Of a stretch of DNA of 64,000 bases, positions 49,401-60,569 are shown one piece after another. Location of the stretch: contig NC_060902.1 in assembly GCF_014805685.1 (NCBI RefSeq), forward strand, positions 2,900,645 through 2,964,644, given 5' to 3'. The notes under the pieces were generated by a model, which had not been told where the DNA came from, ran no database searches, and saw only the letters and a list, made by a program, of their open reading frames with translations. The stretch's first letter is position 1, and each line of letters begins with the position of its first letter. The translations under genes and the position numbers were made by a program. Source of the DNA: Silurus meridionalis (lineage: Eukaryota > Chordata > Actinopteri > Siluriformes > Siluridae).

Positions 49401-52400
49401 GCGAAATGATAATAATGTTACGCAAGTCATTGTTTAAAATGATTCTAAGATCTGATTGGCTGAGCCATGTTACTAAATTCTGTATAGGTGCACTATGTGC
49501 ATTTAGCCAGCAAATACCATACTAGCATATTATATTGTCTCTAATGTCGCTTAGCAACCAGGCAACGTTTGGTGTTGGAAGAATTGCGTATAACGAATAT
49601 TAATACATGTACACTTGATACATAATGTGCTTATTGTAACCTGATTTTATCATATCGATTGTACAGTGAGAAACTGTTCATTTTATACAGTATAAATACA
49701 GTTCATTGTGGATCAGCTACATGTGGATTACTGTAGATAATCCGATTTCTACACATATAGTAGATTTGAAACCTCCTTATTAACACCCGTAGGTTCAGTC
49801 AAAACCTTGACCAAGGAAAATATTTGTCAAAAAACAAAACTGCTAAATCTAGATTAGCAGAAAATCTCAGGTGAGTTAGCTACCTAGTCACTATATTTGG
49901 TAGTAACAATTGTTTTGGCGCTTCAAAGGAATTTCATTCCGAAGATAACATACCTAAGAAACGTTTCTTCACTAGAGTGCATCAGGAGACACCAAAAGCC
50001 CCAAACAGCTCCTGCTTCTCATTGTGTACAGATAAGAGCCTTTCCTGTGTTTGCATGAACATCTCAACACCATCACAGCCAATGTTTCCTCCAAAACAGG
50101 CCTTATCATGATCGGTGTAATCATCGGCTCCAGGAAGGTTGGCATTAACCCGGACAACGTGGCCACGCCCATCGCTGCGAGCCTCGGAGACTTGATTACT
50201 CTGGCTCTACTGTCTGGCATCAGCACAGGACTCTACCAGGAGCTGGGTGAGTGATGGATAATCTGGGTAATCTTATGCTTCTGCAGTTTATAGGTGGCAT
50301 CTAGTGGCAGCACGTGCTCATGGTGTGTAAGGAAATTTGGGCAGTTGTCTTTTTTTCAGCACAGGAGGGTAGAAAGGTCCAAATTGTGTCTCCTTGCAAG
50401 TTAAAGATTCCTAAAAAGAAATGAGTAAATAACCCCCCAGATTAGGGATAGTTTTTCCAGCTTTTAACTGGGAAAGCAAATTAACTTTACAGTGAGGTTC
50501 TATGTATTCACTTGGAGTTGTAGCTCAATCATAAGTATTTGGACTGTGGTTCGGAAGGTCACGAGTTCAAATCTTAGTACCACCAAAAGCCTGGTGATGG
50601 GCCCTTGAGCAAGGCCCTTAACCCTAAACTGCTTACTTGTATAAAGGAGACAAGTGTAAGTGACTCTGGACATTTGTCCAATGCTGTAAATGTGATCTGT
50701 ATTTACTTCACCTGGCAACCTGTTCAATTTTAAGTTTGTTCACCATGCTCTGTGTATCATGCTCTACTAGTCATTTAAGAAAGCTAACCCTGTATTCACA
50801 AGTTATGGTGCATTTCTCTGTCATAAAGAGATAAAGTACTGATCATCCATGGCTTGGAATTGAAAAGGGTTGCTAGAGAAAACCTACAGATCATCTTTCT
50901 AGAGAGTTCCTTCCATGAGCCTCCATCTGGACACATTTTATCCCAATCGTTAATTCACTTCACTTTAAGACGTTGGCTGAATTTTGCAGTGAAGGAATCA
51001 AGCAATAATTACATCTTCTAACTGGAAGCAGATCATTAAAAGTTTACATGCTGCACAAGATTTTCAGTTTTCAGAATGTTCTTTTAGATGTTTCTGCTTA
51101 ATTTCAGAAATATCGTTGATCACAACCTTTTATGTAGCACTACTGTTTTACTGGCTGTTTGTTAGCAAAAGATTAATATTTTTATACATATTGTGTATCG
51201 TAAAAATGCCTTCAGATATGTGAGGGATCGTTGTCATATCATCTTCTAATGGAGAATATTCAGGAAAAGGTTATAACTGAACTGGGAGAACATCTATCAA
51301 AATAGAAACAGAAATACAGCTGCTGAAATCCAATTGTCTGTCTTGCAGCAGTGTCCGTGGCCACACTTTTGGTTTTAAAATGCAGTCCTGAAGCATGGAA
51401 ACACTATGTTGAGACTAATTGCATGTTTTCTTAAAAAAATTGCCCAAATTTTGATCCAGTGCCAAAAGTGTCCAGATGTAAACATCTCATAAAAGGTGAA
51501 CCGACACTTACCCAGTGTCTACATCGCAGAGTGTGGGTGCTAAATTACGCCCAAAAGAATTTCCACCAGAGCGCTGTTTGTGTTCAGTCTCGCCAGGTGT
51601 CTGATTCGGGGTTAGTGTTGTGTCATGTTTGTGTACACATTATCTCTTGTAAGACGCTACTTTTTTTTTTCATGCTCCGTCCAAAAACCCAAATTAAACT
51701 TCTCTGTTTTCTTTCTCACAGATTATAACGATTACGCCAATCCGCTAGTCTGCGTGTTTTTCATTGCCCTGACGCCTATCTGGATCCTGATCGCCCGGAA
51801 AATTCCCTCCACTCGAGAGGTGCTGTACTCCGGGTGGGAGCCTGTGATTATCGCCATGGCCATCAGCAGGTGCAATAATGAGATATTCACACACCTGACC
51901 TCCTTCATTCCAAACATACTGATGATTCTTAATATTGGCTGAAATCATTTTTCAGTGTCGGAGGCCTAATCCTGGACAAAACCGTGTCCAATCCCAACTA
52001 CGCTGGAATGGCAGTGTTCACTCCGGTTATCAACGGTGAGCACTGATTGAGTATACAGAAACACCTCCAACTCTAACACTTTCTTTGAAATAACCCTACC
52101 AGAAATCAACTAGACACCCCAGACCTACTAATACAAGTTCAACATTTGTACTGTATTTCCAAATACATATTAATTGATGCTAATTGATGTAAAGAAAACT
52201 GTAATACTACAGAACTACACTATCCTACTACACTATAATTCTACTACACTATAATACAACAATACTAGAATATTACACTATTTTACTACACTCCTTAACC
52301 CAAAAGCTCACCTTTTTTACCCTTTTCATGGCACTTTATTAGAGGCATCACATGTTCAAACTGACCAGCCTGACACTTAGTGGGACCAGGACTAGCAGTT

Positions 52401-55400
52401 AGAACTTTCTTCATTGCCATGGGAACAAATATTAGTCACAAATACAACATATACCAGACAATGTGAATAATACCTGATAAAAATCTAAATATACTGCCAT
52501 TAACCAGAATGCTGGAAATATAGACACGTCATGCAAAAATATGTTTACGATTGTTAAGCTTTTTGTAATACGTTTACATATTACATTACATTTTTTATAT
52601 ATTGTAACATTTATTTTTAGCAATTCAGGAAATGTTTTTGAGTTGATGGCTATTTTAATGCTCAATAAATTTGCTATATTTTGCTCTGTAAAAATTTTTT
52701 CATAGTGTTGATGTTTACCACAGTAATGGATTTGACTTTTTGTGTTTTGTTTCTCTGTTGCAATAAAGTTGGAGCGATTCAGTCCTGAACATGAGTTTAT
52801 AAATTAGCTTTAATGTTGTTTATGATGCCCTGTTGTAGGTGTGGCAGGTAATCTGGTGGCAGTGCAGGCAAGTCGCATCTCTACATACCTGCACATGAAC
52901 GGCCTCCCCATCGCTGACGCAAATCAACCCCCACAGAAATGCCCCACACCCTGCACCACGTTCTTAGGCTCAGGTAACAAAACACGATTGTCCACTCCAA
53001 CCGGTTTGAGTAAACTGTAAATCTGTGTAGGAAGCTTGGAATGGATTGGAATGTCTAGAAATGTAAATTGAGGTCTATGGAGAAGTAACAGTGGAATAGT
53101 GTTTTTATATTGGTGTATTAGTTTTTGCTTTAACTAGAAAAAGAAAACTGAATTTAAATAATGTATTTCCAGATCTGGAAAACCTGATCTGTCAAAAAAA
53201 AAATCTCATCTAATCTAAGTTAATCAGAGCCTTACATTAGATGCATAACTATTTAGGTTCTCTACTGTCTCTTTAAAAATGACCCCAGTGACTAAAATTC
53301 AACCACACATGATGGACAGGGTTTCCTCCTCCGTTTCTTCACAGGTGTGAATTCTCGGTCCGCTCGAGTGCTCTTCCTCCTGGTGGCTCCTGGTCACCTT
53401 GTTTTCCTGTACACCATTAACTTAATGCGGGCTGGACACACCACCCTCACCTATGTCTTCATCGCTGTCTACCTGACCGCTGCCTTACTCCAGGTAATCT
53501 ACTAAATTACACTAAAATTCAATACTATTCTACTATACTACACCAAACTACTACAATATTACACAATACTACTACACAAGAATACTATAGTACTACACTA
53601 CTATACTATAATACTTGAGAACTAACCTATATTACTACAATATTATACTACAAATATACTACAAAACACTTTCCTATTAAACTATAATACATATACATAA
53701 CATATAATACTATACTACAGTAATATACTACACCAAACTACTACACTATAATAAAACAATACAATATTACTATACTACACTATAATACAATACTATACTA
53801 CAGTAATATACTACACCAAACTACTACACTATAATGCAACAATACAATACTACTATACTAAACTATAATACAATACAATACTACAGTAATATACTACACC
53901 AAACTACTACACTATAATACAACAATACAATACTACTATACTACACTATAATACAATACAATACTACAGTAATATACTACACCAAACTACTACACTATAA
54001 TACAATACAATACTACTATACTAAACTATAATACAACAATACTATACTACAGTAATATACTACACCAAACTACTACACTATAATAAAACAATACAATATT
54101 ACTATACTACACTATAATATAATACAATACTACAGTAATATACTACGCAAACAACTACACTATAATACAACAATACAATACTACTATGCTACACTATAAT
54201 ATAATGCTATACTACAGTAATATACTACACTAAACTACTACACTATAATACAACAATACAATACTACTATACTACACTATAATACAATACTATACTACAG
54301 TAATATACTACCAAACTACTACACTATATAATACAATACAATACTACTATGCTACACTATAATATAATACAATACTATACTACAGTAATATACTACACTA
54401 AACTACTACACTATAATACAACAATACTATACTACTATACTACACTATAATACAATACAATACTACAGTAATATACTACACCAAACAACTACACTATAAT
54501 ACAACAATACAATACTACTATACTACACTATAATATAATACTATACTACAGTAATATACTACACTAAACTACTACACTATAATACAACAATACAATACTG
54601 CTATACTACACTATAATATAATACAATACTATACTACAGTAATATACTACACCAAACTACTACACTATAATGCAACAATACTATACTATACTATACTACA
54701 GTAATATACTACACCAAACTACTACACTATAATACAACAATACTATACTACTATACTACACTATAATACAATACAATACTACAGTAATATACTACACCAA
54801 ACAACTACACTATAATACAACAATACAATACTACTATACTACACTATAATATAATACTATACTACAGTAATATACTACAAAACTACTACACTATAATACA
54901 ACAATACTATACTACTATACTACACTATAATACAATACTATACTACAGTAATATACTACACCAAACTACTACACTATAATACAACAATACAATACTACTA
55001 TACTAAACTATAATATAATGCTATACTACAGTAATATACTACACTAAACTACTACACTATAATACAACAATACTATATTACTATACTAAACTATAATACA
55101 ACAATACTATACTACAGTAATATACTACACCAAACTACTACACTATAATACAACAATACAATACTACTATACTACACTATAATACAATACTATACTACAG
55201 TAATATACTACACCAAACTACTACACTAAATACAACAATACAATACTACTATACTAAACTATAATACAATACTATACTACAGTAATATACTACACCAAAC
55301 TGCTACACTATAATACAACAATACTAGAATATTACACTATTTTGGTACACAAGACTACAACAGTAGTATACTACACTGTAATACAATACTTCACAATTCT

Positions 55401-56245
55401 ACTACACTATAACACAAGTATATACTACAACATAATTGTACTCCTATACAACACAGATAATGCAAATAGTAGCAATTGTTCAAATTGTAAGTGCAGCTCA
55501 ATATGTAAATATATGTACAACGTGTTGTACACTATAATACAATGCTATACTACAATACTAAACTATTTTACTACACAACAATTCTTCCCATTTCTACTAC
55601 ACTAAAATACCATATTATTGTATTACAACTACTATTTTACTACCCAGAATTATTATATAAATCTGATATATAGTTCTACAGTATTTATTCCTTATAACAA
55701 AAAGGCCACATTGTACATTTTATCCACATGAAATGTAACACCATTAACATTTTTGATATTCCCATTGACTGTATCCTTTACAGAAAAAAAACTATTCTGT
55801 CCTGAAGCTGTCAGTAGAGTAGGTTCCAGCTGTAAATGTGCCAAAACTGGAGACTTTCATAAATGTCTTTTCAGAGAAACTGTCACTAAAATCTCTCCTG
55901 ATTTTCTCCTATAAAACCAATAAGGAATTAGTACAGACGCGTACGCAGAAGCATTTCAGCTGCACTATCGTCAGAGCTGCTGTCAGAAAATAATGTGCAA
56001 GGACTCTAGTTACGAGGGGCTGATTTGTTAGTAACCCCCCCCCCTTGTGTTCCCTGCAGGTGATGCTCCTGCTGTATCTGGCTGACTGGATGGTGCAGTG
56101 GATGTGGAAGAGAGGGATGGATCCAGATAATTTTTCCATTCCCTACCTGACAGCCCTTGGTGATTTGCTGGGTACGGGCTTCCTGGCTCTGTGCTTCCAT
56201 ATCTTGTGGATGATCGGCGATAGGGACACAGACGTGGGTGACTGA
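35154..56245 (+). CDS. slc41a1: Solute carrier family 41 member 1, magnesium transporter, ten coding exons
   Basis: Coding exons are 35154-35564, 41693-41800, 48808-48879, 49173-49317, 50100-50246, 51722-51869, 51956-52035, 52839-52973, 53345-53493 and 56060-56245. They total 1581 bases and encode 526 residues (human SLC41A1 is 513). Every intron is GT-AG and the frame closes exactly. SLC41A1 is a plasma-membrane Mg2+ carrier related to bacterial MgtE, usually described as a Na+/Mg2+ exchanger. Residues 1-105 are a hydrophilic acidic tail. Two MgtE-like repeats follow: PALLGLKGN (153-161) and [15 protein letters not shown] in the first, PVINGVAGN (367-375) and [15 protein letters not shown] in the second. 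The tail ends [10 protein letters not shown], as in mammals. I start at the ATG giving MSAGTE; an in-frame ATG at 35115 would add 13 residues. It lies downstream of klhdc8a on the same strand. Confidence 0.96.
36340..36421. repeat. (TATTA)n microsatellite in slc41a1 intron 1
   Basis: About 14 near-perfect TATTA pentamers, with a short (AT)n run just before at 36307-36328. Confidence 0.95.
36430..36720. mobile_element. Possible MITE fragment in slc41a1 intron 1
   Basis: Opens with TAGGGCTGGGCGATGTGACA, a typical terminus of fish hAT-like short repeats, followed by AT-rich DNA. No matching right end is clear; related GATATGATATCACAATAC text is at 37305. Confidence 0.4.
38150..38545 (-). mobile_element. 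Tc1/mariner-derived repeat, nearly full length, slc41a1 intron 1
   Basis: Runs from AAGTTTGTGGACACCTGA to CTGATGTCCCAAAACTTTAA, so both ends are present. The centre has CCTCTAGATTTTGTGGAGAT and GGCTTTGTGCACAGGGGCAT. Confidence 0.75.
41693..41800 (+). CDS. slc41a1: slc41a1 coding exon 2
   Basis: Thirty-six codons (138-173) starting HWKVFSEV and containing [18 protein letters not shown], the signature of the first MgtE-like repeat. The acceptor is CTTTCCTTTGCAG, the donor GCA/GTGAGT, both in phase 0. Confidence 0.95.
42841..43010 (+). mobile_element. tRNA-derived SINE in slc41a1 intron 2
   Basis: A tRNA-like head (GTGGTAGCTCAGTGGTTAA, an A box) is followed by TTGGGGCCCTTGAGCAAGGC, CCTTAACCCTACGTGCTCCA and CTGACCCTGCGCTCTGACC, the body of a common fish SINE. 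The B box is decayed. Confidence 0.8.
43360..43400. repeat. (CA)n microsatellite in slc41a1 intron 2
   Basis: About 20 CA units, broken once by AAA. Confidence 0.93.
44200..44930 (+). pseudogene. Tc1-like transposase C-terminal relic, slc41a1 intron 2
   Basis: Broken frames read [18 protein letters not shown], then [10 protein letters not shown] and SQSPDLNP-EN, the second and third parts of the DDE catalytic domain. The 3' end GGTCCATCACAAAAAATCCC and CTTTTGGAATGCACTGTATA is the element's right terminus. The N-terminal half is missing and there are stops and frameshifts. Confidence 0.88.
44935..45255 (-). mobile_element. Tc1/mariner-derived repeat
   Basis: CCACTCTTCTGAGAAGGTGT, GGCCTGGAGTGCAGTCTGCA, AGCAGGAGATCTTCCACC and an end CAGGTGTTCCAATACTTCTT. 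It begins within about ten bases of the transposase relic's right end. Confidence 0.7.
46156..46209. repeat. (GGAT)n microsatellite in slc41a1 intron 2
   Basis: About 13 tandem GGAT units. Confidence 0.96.
46210..46490 (-). mobile_element. Tc1/mariner-derived repeat
   Basis: CTACTCTTCTGGGAAGATGT, CAGCCACAAGGGTTTTAGTG, AGCAGGAGATCTTCCACTCC and CTTGTCATGCTGGAACAGGT. It is preceded directly by the (GGAT)n tract. Confidence 0.75.
48160..48260 (-). mobile_element. Tc1/mariner-derived repeat, short fragment
   Basis: TACTCTTCTGGAAAAACGTT then TTTTGTGGAGATTTTAGAG and GTCAGGTAGGTGAGGTGAGG; the rest of the element is absent. Confidence 0.65.
48808..48879 (+). CDS. slc41a1: slc41a1 coding exon 3
   Basis: A 24-codon exon ([16 protein letters not shown]..., residues 174-197) between the acceptor CTCCCTTTAG and the donor CAG/GTACCA. 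It is preceded by a 7.0 kb intron. Confidence 0.94.
49173..49317 (+). CDS. slc41a1: slc41a1 coding exon 4
   Basis: Encodes residues 198-245 ([20 protein letters not shown] and [17 protein letters not shown]), two hydrophobic membrane segments. The donor CTAG/GTAAAG leaves phase 1. Confidence 0.95.
50100..50246 (+). CDS. slc41a1: slc41a1 coding exon 5
   Basis: Encodes residues 246-294: [20 protein letters not shown], then [20 protein letters not shown]. This is the Asp-rich helix core of the first repeat, thought to line the ion path in the MgtE family. Both boundary introns are phase 1. Confidence 0.95.
50512..50710 (+). mobile_element. tRNA-derived SINE in slc41a1 intron 5
   Basis: The A box (TTGTAGCTCAATCATAAG) and B box (GTCACGAGTTCAAATC, 50558-50573) are both recognisable. 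GGGCCCTTGAGCAAGGCCCT then links it to the SINE at 42841. Tails differ: this one has GTAAGTGACTCTGGACATTT. Confidence 0.85.
51722..51869 (+). CDS. slc41a1: slc41a1 coding exon 6
   Basis: Encodes [20 protein letters not shown] followed by [20 protein letters not shown] (residues 295-343). This is the helix linking the two repeats and the start of the second. It ends in phase 2 at AGCAG/GTGCAA before an 86-base intron, the shortest in the gene. Confidence 0.95.
51956..52035 (+). CDS. slc41a1: slc41a1 coding exon 7
   Basis: Encodes [20 protein letters not shown] and VFTPVIN (residues 344-370), opening the second repeat's signature. The acceptor is CATTTTTCAG and the donor AACG/GTGAGC (phase 1). 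Confidence 0.95.
52839..52973 (+). CDS. slc41a1: slc41a1 coding exon 8
   Basis: Encodes [20 protein letters not shown] and a hydrophilic, cysteine- and proline-containing loop ending TFLGSG (residues 371-415). The loop is the least conserved part of the transmembrane half. Human has GVGGN, as I recall it, where this protein has GVAGN. Confidence 0.94.
53345..53493 (+). CDS. slc41a1: slc41a1 coding exon 9
   Basis: Encodes [20 protein letters not shown], then a second membrane helix ending LTAALLQ (residues 416-465). The donor CAG/GTAATC leaves phase 0. Within about 200 bases the intron turns into a long tandem array. Confidence 0.95.
53690..55345. repeat. 83-bp minisatellite in slc41a1 intron 9
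   Basis: The string ACAGTAATATACTAC recurs at 53717, 53800, 53883, 53966, 54049, 54132, 54214, 54297, 54382 and 54465 and onward to 55279, a period of 83 bases with rare 82-85 steps and some shorter units. That makes about 19-20 copies. Units are C-poor AT-rich DNA built from ACTACACTATAATAC-like words. Degraded forms of the same words flank it (53500-53690 and 55345-55620), and similar words occur in intron 7 near 52205-52290. Confidence 0.95.
56060..56245 (+). CDS. slc41a1: slc41a1 last coding exon
   Basis: Encodes residues 466-526: [19 protein letters not shown], then [20 protein letters not shown], a last helix and the conserved [10 protein letters not shown] end, then TGA. The acceptor is GTGTTCCCTGCAG. 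Confidence 0.96.
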   Translation: MMLLLYLADWMVQWMWKRGMDPDNFSIPYLTALGDLLGTGFLALCFHILWMIGDRDTDVGD

Positions 56246-58165
56246 ACGCTCTGCTGAACGTCCACGGAAACCTCACGAGTCTTTTTTATCACAAAAAAAA
56301 AAAAAAAACACTATGCGACTTGCGATATTATGGCTACAATAGCCACTATGAATTTAATAATAACTCGTAATACTATTGCTGTAGTAGTGATATGTTATGA
56401 TGAATACATTATGGCTTATCTTCTCATGGGAGAACAGGAATCCTCATTATTTTTCAATGGGGATGTTCAGCCACTTTATTATGCTCAGAGGTGTCGGCAG
56501 TAACACGGTGGGGTTCGGAGAAGGGAAAAGGTCGACTTAAACTTGAAGTTTCCCTGAGAATTAGGATGCTCAGACACCAAGTGCTCGATGTGTAAGTGAT
56601 ATTAATGAAGCAATTATTGGAAGTTTTCAGACCACAGCGAAGTGACCTTGAGTGCGTGTCGATTACCTCTTAAGTTCCTCATTAATCTTTGAAAAGTTGG
56701 AAAACTGGAAATCTCGCGCAAAGGCGCAACAAATCAGCCTTCGGGATCTTTTCATTTTTTTAATTCTACTGAAACAAAAATTATTTTTTATCTCATCTTT
56801 TAAGACCTAAAATTGTGCAGTGCGACAAAGCGAGAAGTCTTGATTCACACACCTACACACGCTACAAGCGTGGCAGGTTCATCTAATATCAGACGGAGCT
56901 CGGGTGTGCCGTGACGCCCAGACGTACGCGCCCGCGCCATCGCCCTCTACTGTACAATTAGAGAAATAAATGCTCCACTCCACAGTTACCCACTTCACTT
57001 TCAGTCACGCATCAATATGCTTGTATCCAATTCTTTGCGAGCATGTAACATTTTTCTAAACTGCCTTCTTAATTAGCGTGCTACGAAGCTTGACTTAATA
57101 AGCTACAAAGCTTGAGAGGGCTATAAATACACGCTGGCTTTTTCTCAGAGATGAGCCAAAACGGTTCACGCACACATTTGACTTAAAGTCATTGATGCAT
57201 TCATGACTACAAGGCCTGAATGAAGATGAACGTGGGGTTTTTTTTGTGATTATTTTTTAGGTGAATACCACCCTATGAAAACTTGAACTTGCTAATAGTT
57301 TGTCTTATAAGAGCTATATCTTCGGTACTAGGCTTTAGAAAAGGGAGCCCTTGAATAATTTTTTTAATCGCAAGTTAATCCGTGTACACAGAGGTGCCAA
57401 CATTTATGCCATACACACTATATGCACACTATACATTTTACTTAGCCAGAAAAAGATATTAATCAAGAAAATGTCAGGTTTTGCTTTTTTTTTCTAAAAA
57501 ACTTTGTGCCAATTTGCAAAAAGTTCGTTTGGCTTTTGAGGGCGGGCTGTTGTTTTCAGTCGTTAAAAGCACACCATAAAATGTGCTGTTAATCAGGTAT
57601 ATGATTTCCTTTAAAAATACAAAAAAAATTAAAATATTTTAATTTTAGCTAAAATAGTTTTTATCGTTTTTTTTCTTCCTGGACTTAATATCAATTATAC
57701 ATTGACTTGGTCACGGCAGACGCTCGTGATTGGCTGGCGTGAGAGATGAGATACCTCTTTTGGAAAAACGGCCTAATCCCTTTTCACGGTGCGCCAATGA
57801 CGCCAACTAGCTGAAGTAAAAGTTGATGCTTTTCTTTCTCAAACTTGTCTCGCTTTCATCTTGACGTTTTTAACCCTATTAATGGCACTATTTAAACAGC
57901 GTTTATGTTTAAAAATCATTCATTTAAACATAACAGATGTTGCCGTCGCTCGGCTGTTTTATGTAATGGGACCTTCACAATTTGTATCCGAGTGCCTGAG
58001 ATGTTGCGTTGTTGGTACCTCTGTTTAAAAACACACTCATTTGTAAATCCCACTCAGAGTTTAATGTTAGTGAGGGTCTGTCTTTGCTTTATGTTATGCT
58101 TTATGCTACAACGGGGCCAGCAGAATGGATTGTGCTGAGCACAGAACATTAAAAGAAATGAAATT

Positions 58166-58169
<4 letters not shown>

Positions 58170-58208
<39 letters not shown>
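58170..58208. repeat. (AT)n microsatellite
   Basis: About 19 AT units in the probable slc41a1 3' untranslated region. Confidence 0.95.
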
Positions 58209-58211
<3 letters not shown>

Positions 58212-59164
58212 TGTGCGTATAAATCGGCACGGATTCCCTTCATACTGTAAAGTCGTCGCGCGACATCAGAACGGTTCGCTGTGCAACGTGTACCGTAATC
58301 CAGGGATCCCGCGCAATTCACAAGACTCCCGAACGTCTCGCACGAAACGTACGCAAAAAAACGACACGCTGTAAAAGTCGACGCTGCGTCCAGCCGTCCT
58401 GAAGTCGTCTCACCACGCGGCTCGCGCTACCGCCGTTCCCATTACAGCCCTTCCGGTTGTGAATACTCTTTCAGGGTATGGGATTGCTCTGTTTATTTAT
58501 TTTTTAGAGATGCATACAAAGCAAAAAATGTGTATATAATATATTTATTCTATAAATAAGGTGTTTATTTTATTCAATGTCTTTTTTTTTTTTTTTTTTT
58601 GGTTGCAATTTTGGGCAAGAAGAGATGTAATTTACTGTAATTTCTTTTTTTTAACATATCAGATGTCGGTGCCTAATACTTTCTGAAACCTCACACTCAA
58701 GCTGGTTCAGTAGCACACTGAACGTCGTAGGCCTTAACTGCAGCACGGCTCAACACCAACTAGCTGTTTTTCTTTGTTCTCTTTTGTTTGTCCTCTTTTT
58801 GTATGAATTTAATGCATCGTAAATAGTAAAATTGCAAAACTTTTTTGTTTAAGATTTTTTTTTTTTTTTCGATTGAGCTGTTTCTCCGCCAGCAGAAGAT
58901 CCGTGTACGGTCGTAGGTAGAAGAAGAAAAAAAAAAAGAATCACACCACGTCAAATCTTTATGAGCTCAGTCGTATGTTCAGTTCATACCTGCAAACTGT
59001 GTAACGGCTACTTTGTGCTGCCGGAGAGACTGAGAAAGCAGACGTGTTATATTGTGTCTCTGAGACGTTACACGTGAGTAATCCAGTCTGTCTTCCTGCT
59101 TTCTCCTACCCTGCACTCTGCTGCTCCAGATGGGACTCAACAGCGGTACTTGTAAATTGCTGGA

Positions 59165-59170
59165 AATAAA
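59165..59170 (+). terminator. Likely slc41a1 polyadenylation signal
   Basis: AATAAA is followed within 20-50 bases by a T/GT-rich stretch (TATGTGTCTGTCTTTCCTTT), the usual arrangement of a cleavage site. It would give a 3' untranslated region of about 2.9 kb. Other AATAAA hexamers occur earlier (for example near 56965). Confidence 0.5.
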
Positions 59171-59344
59171 GGAATATATTATTCCGTCTATGTGTCTGTC
59201 TTTCCTTTGTGGTGACTCGGAAGCTTGTTTGATGATTTTTAGACATGAGCCCCCATTACAACTACTAAGCAGTTCATTTGTAGAAGTAGTAGTTAGATAA
59301 ACACATGATCTGGTGCAGGGCTTCTCAAACTCCTGCTAAAACAA

Positions 59345-59760
59345 TATGGACAAAAGTATTGGGACACCTTTCAATACAGTATGTTTTTTGGATACTGTGG
59401 CATGAAATCTTGCCTTTAATTGAACTGCGAGACCCAAACCTGTTTTAGACAATTCCCCTGTGCACAAAGCCAGCTTCATGAGCATATGGTTTACATGGGT
59501 TGGAGTTGAAGATCTCCTGCTGTAGAGCTCCTAATCTATTGAACACTTTTGGAATTAATGTGACTGCTCCTCACCTTCTCACATGAGTACCTGATTTTAC
59601 TAACATCCTTGTGGCTGAGTGAAATCTCACCAATCTTAACAACATCTAGTGGAACATCTTCCCAGAAGAGTGGAGGTCATTATAACAGCAAATGGGCATG
59701 TTCAAAAAGCACATGATCTCATGGTCAGGTTTCTGCAAATGTTTGCCCATATATTTAATG
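59345..59760 (+). mobile_element. Tc1/mariner-derived repeat, both ends present
   Basis: Starts TGGACAAAAGTATTGGGACA and ends TTCTGCAAATGTTTGCCCAT. It contains GGAGTTGAAGATCTCCTGCT, ACATCTAGTGGAACATCTTC and CCAGAAGAGTGGAGGTCATT. Confidence 0.78.
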
Positions 59761-59964
59761 TTTTATTAGTTTTATAAGTTTAAATGAAACCCTTTGAATT
59801 TAAATGGCAAGTCAAACCAATGAATACTGTTTGTTGTGATTTCTGACACTATGCCTTGAAAACAATAACGCTTATTTATTTGAGCCTCATTAAGATGTCT
59901 GAGGATTTCAAATCTTTTAGCACACGTTCGGTTTAAGTTTTATTTAGGGCATAATAATTTTAAA

Positions 59965-60095
59965 ATGTATGTGTGTGTGATGCTCTACGACACACTGGCA
60001 TCCAGTCCAGTGCTTTTTCCCACATCAACCCTGGTGTCCATGGGATCCAAGGTGACCCTGACCAGAGGATGAATCACTGTCTGAAGCTCAAAGAA
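59965..60095 (+). mobile_element. LINE 3'-region fragment
   Basis: GACACACTGGCATCCAGTCC followed by TCCATGGGATCCAAGGTGAC and CCTGACCAGAGGATGAA resembles the 3' part of L2/CR1-type LINEs in fish. Recognition is from memory. Confidence 0.45.
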
Positions 60096-60569
60096 TCTTT
60101 AAATGGGAGTCGATGGGAATAATTTCTACACTAAAAAAAACTATTTTCCTTAAGGACGGAGTGTTTATTTAAAATCACAAGTAAAAGACACAATAGAGGT
60201 TTAAATATAAAGATATAAATATATGCACTACTGGAGAAAAATCACAAGAAATGAGTCCTGATGGACAGATGAAAGGCAGCGTAGAGAACGGTGGAAAGCT
60301 GAAATGTGTGGTAAATAGATATGTGGAGTTACGTGGAGATGTTTGGTCCCGAGTGTCCTGTCGGGTCATGAACAAAACGTTCTTATGAGAGAGAGACAGA
60401 GGCAGGCTCGAGTGAGGGGTTTGGAGGGGAGGGATGACAGACCGTCATTGTTCTCACACAGATGTGTCGAAACATCCTTCATCGGTGCGCAAAACAAGGG
60501 CAGAACATACACTCCAGTCCAGAACTACTGGCACTTTTTGAAAGGGAAATGATTGTCTAATTCATATGG

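Larger units (their letters stand above)
56246..59190 (+). other. Probable slc41a1 3' untranslated region
   Basis: No coding frame is seen between the stop codon and the polyadenylation signal at 59165. The stretch holds high-complexity DNA at 56480-57180 that could be conserved non-coding sequence, an (AT)n tract at 58171-58208 and T-runs near 58581 and 58857. The extent is inferred from the poly(A) signal only. Confidence 0.45.

Noticed and set aside
50512..50580. tRNA gene
   Set aside because: A and B boxes are present but no cloverleaf can be drawn, and the SINE body follows; it is a SINE head.
53690..55345. CRISPR-like array
   Set aside because: The units are contiguous 83-base tandem repeats without unique spacers, in a vertebrate intron.
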